A program made the translations under genes and the position numbers. The notes below the pieces were generated by a model, which was given only the letters and a program-made list of their open reading frames with translations, had not been told where the DNA came from and did not search any database. 24,547 bases of DNA from Prevotella sp. UBA3837 (GTDB lineage Bacteria > Bacteroidota > Bacteroidia > Bacteroidales > Bacteroidaceae). This document shows, one piece after another, positions 17,101-21,414 of this stretch (its first letter is position 1; every line of letters starts with the position of its first letter). The stretch lies in the NCBI GenBank assembly GCA_002392835.1, contig DGHX01000181.1:1-24547 (forward strand), in the 5' to 3' direction.

Positions 17101-17384
17101 CTCTGCGTCTTCATGCCGATGTACGACGCCTGCACGCGCAGGTTCTTCGAGTCCTGGGGCACCTGCAGCCGGTACTGGCCGTTGATGTCGGTCACGGCAC
17201 CCTTCACATAGCGGTTCTGCTGGTTCACCAGCACCACGTTGGCGCCGATGACGGGCTCGCGCTGGTTGCCCAGCATCTCGTACACGGTGCCGGTGATGGT
17301 CTGCGCAGCTACGCTGCTAAATGATAAATGACAAATGATAAATGATAAACTTATCAAAAGTCGCCTTATGTTGCTCTGAGTCAT
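14139..17384 (-). CDS. SusC/RagA-family TonB-dependent outer-membrane transporter (SusC-2), 1081 aa
   Basis: The signal peptide ends in LSFIICHLSFSSVAAQ. A carboxypeptidase-regulatory-like domain follows (about 28-110, TITGTVYEML ... EPVIGANVVLVN ... GAVTDINGQYRL), then the plug with SVEEALQGQVAGLDI, SIRIRGTSSLSASNEPLIVIDGVP and IESIEVLKDASATAIYGTKGANGVLLI, all near-consensus for SusC. The barrel ends in FAFGVNLDF with terminal Phe; a calcium-type loop DINHDGVINESD lies near residue 898. TonB-driven import of the ligand caught by SusD-2 is the family role. ATG at 17384 is confirmed by the signal peptide. It begins 42 nt after the stop of the four-domain fasciclin gene, inside the loop of a heptamer inverted repeat. 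SusC-2 and SusC-1 share almost identical signal-region DNA but have clearly different mature proteins. Confidence 0.95.
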   Translation of the reverse strand: MTQSNIRRLLISLSFIICHLSFSSVAAQTITGTVYEMLGNQREPVIGANVVLVNQQNRYVKGAVTDINGQYRLQVPQDSKNLRVQASYIGMKTQSVKYTGQTVQNFTMENSTTLKEVQVTGQRGGRDGMGISRMEQTSSVQKIDLNAIVETAPVTSVEEALQGQVAGLDINLGGDPGARSSIRIRGTSSLSASNEPLIVIDGVPQDVDISEDFNFATANEEDFGALLNIAPANIESIEVLKDASATAIYGTKGANGVLLINTKRGAMGKTKFSFSSKLTFKKEPESVPLLNGPQYVSMMQDAIWNAANAKGVNSAANEMNMLFNNLELNYDPTYRYFDEYNTDTDWLEAVKQDALVTDNNFSMTGGGEKAVYKLNLGYYDEQGTTRGTGVQRLSAGMKITYKFSDVLRVRTDFSFSNTNKDANVLGDARSMAMRKMPNLSPYWIDPVTKEPTGVFFTQQEDFQGAYSSNYNPVALVEKGYNKTTQRQEKMTITLEYDFPFGLQYQGWVSMNMSTTKNKKFLPQEATGVLWTNSNANRSTDATSDAFSLQTENKLLYNQTFAEKHKVIATALVRTSDNQSFSYTSSTYGNASANLSDPVVGSVVASSGSGNSERRSISLIAQGVYSYDNRYVLRATLNREGNSTMGKEKRWGTFPAFGLAWNAEQEHFWTEDIKKWLTTAKVRVGYGWSGTSPSGASIYLGAYKSLGQYMNMPAVVPDRMQLDNLKWETTREADFGIDLRLWDRLNFTFDYYDKQTSDMLLKDTKLPVSTGYSSVKYINSGKMSNKGVEMRMDYEIFRNKDWTISVNANISRNVNKVKELPSTWVMDNYSFGNGNYALRIVENAPVGSFYGYRYLGVYQNTDETYARDAEGNIMTDWQQKAITMKNGTEQVYPGDAKYEDINHDGVINESDIVYLGNANPKFFGGGGFQVRWRQLTLTTFFYGRYGQKVINGARISLENMRGVANQSTAVLHRWRNEGDQTDIPRALYGMGYNYLGSDRFVEDASFLRLKTLSLSYNVPKEWLKKVGITRLNVFATAYDLFTWTGYKGQDPEVKMPSATSIVRDNATTPVSKRFAFGVNLDF

Positions 17385-17451
17385 AATCTGTTGTTTTTCG
17401 TCCGCTTATTTTTCATTTATCATTTTTCATTTATCATTTAGGGCGTTGCCC
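17305..17451 (-). repeat. Heptamer inverted repeat around the SusC-2 start codon
   Basis: Plus 17318-17349 (TAAATGA heptamers, encoding the SusC-2 signal core) matches the reverse complement of 17409-17440 at 30 of 32 positions; the loop is 59 nt and holds the start codon (17382-17384). The outer arm overlaps the end of the upstream gene and supplies its last codons and its stop (ALNDK-stop, 17427-17429). Hairpins abut both arms: GGGC-GTT-GCCC at 17441-17451 and GCAGC-TAC-GCTGC at 17305-17317. Confidence 0.92.
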
Positions 17452-19730
17452 GCCAGTATTCCGTCAATGAAGTGCATGCACCCGTCGCTGAAGGCGAAGG
17501 GCAGTGCGTGGTACTTCGGGCTGACGGCCACGGGCGTTCCTCCCTGCAGGGCGTAGCTCAGCTGTCCGCCGCTCTCGGCTATCTGCACGCGCTCGCCGCT
17601 CATGGCCATGAAGGTGCCGTTCATCTGCGAGCCGGGATAGGGATAGGTGGTGAAGGTGTTCATGAGCGACGACACGAAGTAGCGGCGCAGGTAGTTGGCC
17701 AGCAGCGTCTTGTTCGACGAGCTGACGTTGCCCGAGAGCGTATAGTCGTCGGCTACCTTCAGGCTGCCGGCGCCGGGAATGCTCCCCATGTGCTGGCGCA
17801 GGGCCTCGTTGGTGGGCACGAAGACCACCAGGCGGTTGCCCTGGCTGGCCAGCGACGGCAGGGTGCCCTGGCTCACCAGGCCGGCCTTCTGCAGCAGCTG
17901 CGAGAAGAGGTAGTACTCATAGTTCTTGTCGTTACCCACGCTGAGCAGGTGCTCCAGGCCGTCGCCGCCCTGCTCGGCAAAGAGGTCGGTGGCGTCGTAG
18001 GCGTAGGCACGGCCGTTGCTCCAGGGCTGGCCGCTGTTCAGCACCTCGTGGAAGCCCACGAAGGGGGTGCCCTGGTAGGCGGGGTTCAGCTGCTCGTTGA
18101 AACGGGCGTTGGTGGTTATCTGGCCGTCGACGACGTACCAGTAGTTGAAGGCGGTGTTCGTCTCCACCACCTGCGTGCCCTGGGCTGACAGCTGGCTCAC
18201 GTTGGCTGCCGTGTGCATGTTCACTATGCTGCGGGCCTGCGTCTGACCCATGTTGGCGTAGTTGCCGTCCACGTCGCTGTACACCTCGAGGTTCTTGCCC
18301 TGCGTGGTCTGGTTCAGCCGCATGGTGGGCTCGTTCAGGCGGTACTGCTCGTTGCTGGGCACCAGGGTCACGAACTGCATCTTGTCGCTGGCCAGCGACA
18401 GCACCAGGTCGCTGCGGTCAAGGGTGTAGAGGAAGCACTGGTAGGTGGTGTCGCAGAAGGCCGGGCCCACCACGCTGGAGAAGATGGCGGGGGCGTCCAT
18501 CTCGTTCATGCCGTAGGCCACGCCGTTCTCGCACATCAGCCGGTCGTCCACCTCGTCGGGGTTGATGGTGATGGTGGTGCCGAAGGCCGTCTGCACCAGC
18601 CCCTGCCTGATCTGCTCGGGGAAGCAGATGCTGGTGGTGTTGGCAAACGACTGCATGATGAAGTATCGTGTGATGAGCGGGTCCAGGTCCTGCAGGCTGG
18701 CATAGCCGCGCTCCTTCGTCCAGTAGCCCTGGAAGAAGCGGTCGATGGCCTCGTTTGAGGGGGCGAAGATGGTGTAGCCCTGGCTGGAGAGCTGGCTCAT
18801 GCTGAGGAAGTTGCTCGTGGGCCACTCCCATGCAATGTTGGGCAGCGCCCCGTGGCCCACCTGGTAAACGGGCCGGCCCACGTTGTCGCTGGTCTCGGTG
18901 TTGGCGGGCGTGAACTCGGCATACTGGTCGTAGAGTGACACGAAGTCGCTGTAGTTTGCCCGCTGGCGCAGCGTCTGGTAGATGGTCTCCAGGGGGCGCA
19001 CCACCTGGCTGACGTGGTACAGGTAGCCGTTGTCGGTGACGGTGGCCGCCTGGTCAGTGACGCTGGCATTGGCCACCTGGAAGCCGTCGCCCACCACGGT
19101 CCACTGGCTCTGGGGGAAGAAGTACTCGTAGTTCGTCTTGGCGTCCAGACCCTGGGTCTCGAAGAAGCGGTTCGACAGCACGGGCAGGAAACGCTCGTAG
19201 TGGTACACGGTGACCGTGGTGTCCTGGCCGTTCAGACGCCCGCGCACCTGCTCCATCGGGTCCTGGCTGCGCGTGCGGTGCTTGTACCACAGCCCGGCGT
19301 TCTGCTGGCGCGCCTCGGCGGTGGCACCGTCGCCCTCGTTGGGGCGGAAGTTCACCAGCTTCTGCCAGTCGTAGGCGTAGTACATCAGGTGGTAGCCCAC
19401 AGCCTTCTTCAGCTGTGCGGGGGCCTGCTGCCACATGTCGTCCACCGATGCGTAGCCCTGGCCCTGCAGGTACTCCTGCCAGGCCGTGTCGTCGGGGGCC
19501 ATCACGGTCAGGATGGTCTGTCCGTTCACAATGGGTTTGAAGCCCGTCAGCTCAATGGCGTGCAGGAAGCTGGTGTAGCGTCCCTCGCCTTCCAGCACCT
19601 GCCAGGCGTTGCCCTTCAGCCACGAGGGCGCAGCATAGTGGTCGTCGTCGGCAATGTCGCTGCATGACACGCAGAAAGCGCTTGCCAGCAGAAGGCCGCA
19701 AGCTGCCGTGAGTGTAGCTTTTGTTCTCAT
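17427..19730 (-). CDS. Four-domain fasciclin (FAS1) surface lipoprotein, 767 aa
   Basis: The signal peptide MRTKATLTAACGLLLASAF runs to a lipid cysteine at residue 23 (CVSC), followed by SDIADDDHY. Four FAS1 domains can be followed by their motifs: TILTVMAPDDTAWQEY (about 72-87), YTIFAPSNEAIDRFF (about 316), FVTLVPSNEQYRL (about 450) and LVVFVPTNEALRQHM (about 631); closing strands such as NGYLYHVSQVV and MHFIDGILAGN match the usual end of a FAS1 domain. FAS1 proteins mediate adhesion or protein-ligand contacts outside the cell. The frame runs open upstream to 20006, but ATG 19730 is the only start that gives a signal peptide and it lies just behind a promoter. It is the first gene of the operon. 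The natural protein appears to end at ILAGN; the last residues ALNDK and the stop come from the heptamer repeat. Confidence 0.9.
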   Translation of the reverse strand: MRTKATLTAACGLLLASAFCVSCSDIADDDHYAAPSWLKGNAWQVLEGEGRYTSFLHAIELTGFKPIVNGQTILTVMAPDDTAWQEYLQGQGYASVDDMWQQAPAQLKKAVGYHLMYYAYDWQKLVNFRPNEGDGATAEARQQNAGLWYKHRTRSQDPMEQVRGRLNGQDTTVTVYHYERFLPVLSNRFFETQGLDAKTNYEYFFPQSQWTVVGDGFQVANASVTDQAATVTDNGYLYHVSQVVRPLETIYQTLRQRANYSDFVSLYDQYAEFTPANTETSDNVGRPVYQVGHGALPNIAWEWPTSNFLSMSQLSSQGYTIFAPSNEAIDRFFQGYWTKERGYASLQDLDPLITRYFIMQSFANTTSICFPEQIRQGLVQTAFGTTITINPDEVDDRLMCENGVAYGMNEMDAPAIFSSVVGPAFCDTTYQCFLYTLDRSDLVLSLASDKMQFVTLVPSNEQYRLNEPTMRLNQTTQGKNLEVYSDVDGNYANMGQTQARSIVNMHTAANVSQLSAQGTQVVETNTAFNYWYVVDGQITTNARFNEQLNPAYQGTPFVGFHEVLNSGQPWSNGRAYAYDATDLFAEQGGDGLEHLLSVGNDKNYEYYLFSQLLQKAGLVSQGTLPSLASQGNRLVVFVPTNEALRQHMGSIPGAGSLKVADDYTLSGNVSSSNKTLLANYLRRYFVSSLMNTFTTYPYPGSQMNGTFMAMSGERVQIAESGGQLSYALQGGTPVAVSPKYHALPFAFSDGCMHFIDGILAGNALNDK

Positions 19731-19770
19731 TCCGTTATCGTTATTAGCTGTCAGTTTATAGTAGTTTGTG

Positions 19771-19778
19771 CAAAGGTA
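19771..19778 (-). promoter_or_regulatory. -7 promoter box of the seven-gene FAS1/SusCD operon
   Basis: TACCTTTG on the minus strand matches TAnnTTTG; it is 40 nt before the ATG at 19730, giving a leader of about 33 nt. The -33 place has only TTTA, so activator help is possible. No other good TAnnTTTG box was found in the short gaps between the seven genes. Confidence 0.7.
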
Positions 19779-19866
19779 CAGCTTTTTCGCCACATTAAAG
19801 CATTCTTTAGCCGATTTAACAATTATTAGGCAAACAATCAGCCCAGACAGCTCCAAAACAAACGCA

Positions 19867-19895
19867 GAAAAATGTTGCACTACTTGCACCTGCGT
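19867..19895 (+). repeat. Left copy of a ~30-bp inverted repeat pair
   Basis: GAAAAAT, then GTTGCACTACTTGCACC, then TGCGT. The 17-bp core (19874-19890) recurs exactly inverted at 20401-20417, and the flanks match with one inserted base and one substitution. Confidence 0.85.
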
Positions 19896-19995
19896 TAACC
19901 TTTGTTGAGATTTATCTTGCACCACGCGCGTTTTCGTTAACCTTTGTTGAGATTTATCTTGCACCACTTGCACCGCCGTTAACACTTGTTGCGGT
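19893..19995. repeat. 42-bp tandem repeat upstream of the operon promoter
   Basis: Units start at 19893, 19935 and 19977 with a period of exactly 42. The first 33 nt of the first two units are identical (CGTTAACCTTTGTTGAGATT and on to CTTGCACCAC); the third is degenerate after GTTAAC. TTGCAC-N3-TTGCAC boxes occur at 19876-19889 and 19960-19973, with a half box at 19918. Confidence 0.85.
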
Positions 19996-20161
19996 TTCCT
20001 CCGCACCCCTTCCGCCTCGGCCGCAGTGCCCGGCGCGTCAGCGTCGGTCCACCGCCCCCCGCCAACCAGCCAAAAACCGCATATTTATACACCCGAACCT
20101 GCATAAACATCCATTTTACACCCCGCGCCCCCGCTTTCCCAAACGGAGGCCCCGTTTTTTT

Positions 20162-20280
20162 AAAAGCGGGCCGCTTTTGAAAAAATCCCATATCACTTTT
20201 TTTCAAAAGTGGGCCGCTTTTTTTAAAAACCCATATCACTTTTTTTCAAAAACGGGCCGCTCAGAAAAAAAAGCGGCCCG
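20162..20280. repeat. GGGCCGCT hairpin repeat block
   Basis: A palindrome AAAAGCGG-G-CCGCTTTT (20162-20178) is followed by two 32-bp direct repeats (20187-20218 and 20230-20261, unit starts CCCATATCAC and ends GGGCCGCT, two differences) and a 9-bp stem CGGGCCGCT/AGCGGCCCG (20253-20261 with 20272-20280). T and A runs lie on both sides, so several terminator-like folds can form on either strand. Confidence 0.85.
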
Positions 20281-20395
20281 CTGGTGAAACTGCATAAACA
20301 TGCATTTCCACCCATAGGCAGACACCTGTCAGCATCCGTTCACAGCACGCCCGTTTCCCGGCCTTAACACACTACAAGTCAAATCCTTCCGCTGC

Positions 20396-20425
20396 ACTCA
20401 GGTGCAAGTAGTGCAACTATTTTTC
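20396..20425 (-). repeat. Right copy of the ~30-bp inverted repeat pair
   Basis: The reverse complement of this stretch matches 19867-19895. The two copies bound 500 bp of non-coding repeats. They could be the ends of a degenerate miniature element or two operators for one regulator. Confidence 0.85.
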
Positions 20426-20530
20426 GCGTTATATTTCGCACGCATGCGCGAGGGTACGGTACAAACCGAGGTGCTTCACATGGCAAATAAAGCATAAAAA
20501 ACAGAAATGGAAAAGATAAAGGTATTGCGA

Positions 20531-20550
20531 CAAATCCGACCGAGCTGAAG
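20531..20550 (+). repeat. 20-bp direct repeat, copy 1
   Basis: This 20-mer (CAAATCCGACCGAGC and five more bases) is repeated exactly at 21189-21208, 658 bp away. The two copies flank the 132-aa lipoprotein gene. Confidence 0.85.
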
Positions 20551-20638
20551 TGCTCTTCGACAAATTCGAAACGAACATAATTCGTAGAAAATCCATTAAT
20601 GATATTAAGAACCCTTATTTGTTGTCACACTACAGAAC

Positions 20639-21037
20639 TCATTCATCTTCTATCACCACACAGAAATTTATGGTTGTTAGCTGATGATACGAGTAAGTTT
20701 TCACTTGAACATTTACTTGTTCCAGAAGATTCTTTTCGATAATATCTTCAAGGGTATGACCTTCCATGTTTTCCTTTTTGACCACCCATAACTTCCAGGA
20801 TGACTCGTCGGTGCAATCATAAGAAGCAAAAGCGAGTTTCTTCTCTCCTGGATGGATCTCGTGCCATTCAAAACTGGTGCGATATGAGACAAATCGGTCT
20901 GACTCATCTGCCATCCGTACTGTAATAAAGACAACGTCTTCTGTTTGATTGCTGACTTCTATTGTGACCAGCTCTTCATTGCACGAGAAGAGAGATGCTA
21001 ATAATATCAAAAATAAATACAACCTTATTTTTCTCAT
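20639..21037 (-). CDS. Small lipoprotein, 132 aa, unknown function
   Basis: The N-terminus MRKIRLYLFLILLASLFSC is a lipoprotein signal with the lipid cysteine at residue 19, followed by NEELVTIEVSNQTEDVVFITV. The body reads as beta strands, then FEWHEIHPGEKK and a segment KLWVVKKENMEGHTLEDIIEKN, which recalls the many small Bacteroidales lipoproteins that carry a late (Y/T)LEDI-type helix; no function is known for these. Codon and base use is clearly more AT-rich than in the neighbouring operon, and the gene is flanked by a 20-bp direct repeat, so it may be a later arrival. The ATG at 21037 is one base after the stop of an upstream 71-codon frame. The stop is 861 bp upstream of the operon promoter region, so it is probably transcribed on its own. 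Confidence 0.75.
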   Translation of the reverse strand: MRKIRLYLFLILLASLFSCNEELVTIEVSNQTEDVVFITVRMADESDRFVSYRTSFEWHEIHPGEKKLAFASYDCTDESSWKLWVVKKENMEGHTLEDIIEKNLLEQVNVQVKTYSYHQLTTINFCVVIEDE

Positions 21038-21038
21038 A

Positions 21039-21254
21039 TCAATATATTGTTAGTAGTAATCGCTGCATATAGTTAAACGTATCAGCATTTTTAATGCGAA
21101 ACAGACATTTGGAGGATTGGAAATCCTTATACCCGTAACGGTCGGATTCTTGCGCAAGCCAAGCGTCACCCTTCGGAATGCCGCACGGCAAATCCGACCG
21201 AGCTGAAGACACCATCAGGTGCTGCAAGAACTTGACAGTAAAAAGTCTTTCCAT
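21039..21254 (-). other. 71-codon open frame directly before the small lipoprotein gene, doubtful
   Basis: It runs from ATG 21254 (MERLFTVKFLQHLMV) to a TGA that is followed one base later by the ATG of the 132-aa lipoprotein gene, so coupled translation is possible. The middle (SDLPCGIPKGDAWLAQ) is encoded by the 20-bp direct repeat and by a 10-bp inverted repeat (CGGTCGGATT at 21139-21148 with 21191-21200), which suggests translated repeat sequence. No signal peptide or domain was seen. It is listed as a leader or repeat element rather than as a firm gene. Confidence 0.25.
21189..21208 (+). repeat. 20-bp direct repeat, copy 2
   Basis: An exact copy of 20531-20550. Its AATCCGACCG part (21191-21200) also pairs with 21139-21148 to form a hairpin with a 42-nt loop. 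Confidence 0.85.
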
Positions 21255-21339
21255 TGTAATGACGCCTTTAGTATGTATTCTGTCTATTAAACGGCAAAAA
21301 ACGAAAATCTTTCACTTTTTCTGCAGTTTTTTCTGAGCA

Positions 21340-21373
21340 GGGGCAGGGAGGCCACTCGCGGCCTCCCTGCCCC
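21340..21373 (-). terminator. 14-bp GC-rich hairpin after the 483-aa secreted protein gene
   Basis: GGGGCAGGGAGGCC (21340-21353) pairs perfectly with 21360-21373 around a 6-nt loop, 41 nt behind the stop codon. In the direction of the gene it is followed by a run of A, not T, so it is not a canonical intrinsic terminator; it may protect the 3' end or act with Rho. Confidence 0.6.
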
Positions 21374-21414
21374 GCACGAATGTCAAGGCACGATGCAGCC
21401 TGATTACAGGGACG

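Larger units (their letters stand above)
19779..20638. other. About 860 bp without a gene, dense in repeats
   Basis: No credible coding frame was found between the operon promoter and the small lipoprotein gene. From left to right it holds a 42-bp tandem repeat with TTGCAC boxes (19893-19995), a direct repeat starting CTGCATAAACAT (20099-20124 and 20290-20313), GGGCCGCT hairpin units (20162-20280), the second half of a ~30-bp inverted repeat pair (20396-20425) and one copy of a 20-bp direct repeat (20531-20550). An open frame at 19979-20239 on the minus strand is a translation of these repeats (KKSGPLLKKSDMGFF) rather than a protein. Confidence 0.75.

Noticed and set aside
19893..19995. Regular 42-bp repeats considered as a CRISPR array
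   Set aside because: Only two good units; the 9-nt remainder between repeat parts is far too short for spacers, and no cas gene is present.
19731..20006. An upstream start at 20006 for the four-domain fasciclin gene
   Set aside because: The extra 92 residues are translated 42-bp repeats and promoter (VVQDKSQQRLT twice); the signal peptide starts at 19730.
19979..20239. An 86-codon minus-strand frame (KKSGPLLKKSDMGFF)
   Set aside because: It is made of the 43-bp-spaced GGGCCGCT units and other repeats; no signal peptide, start context or protein-like pattern.
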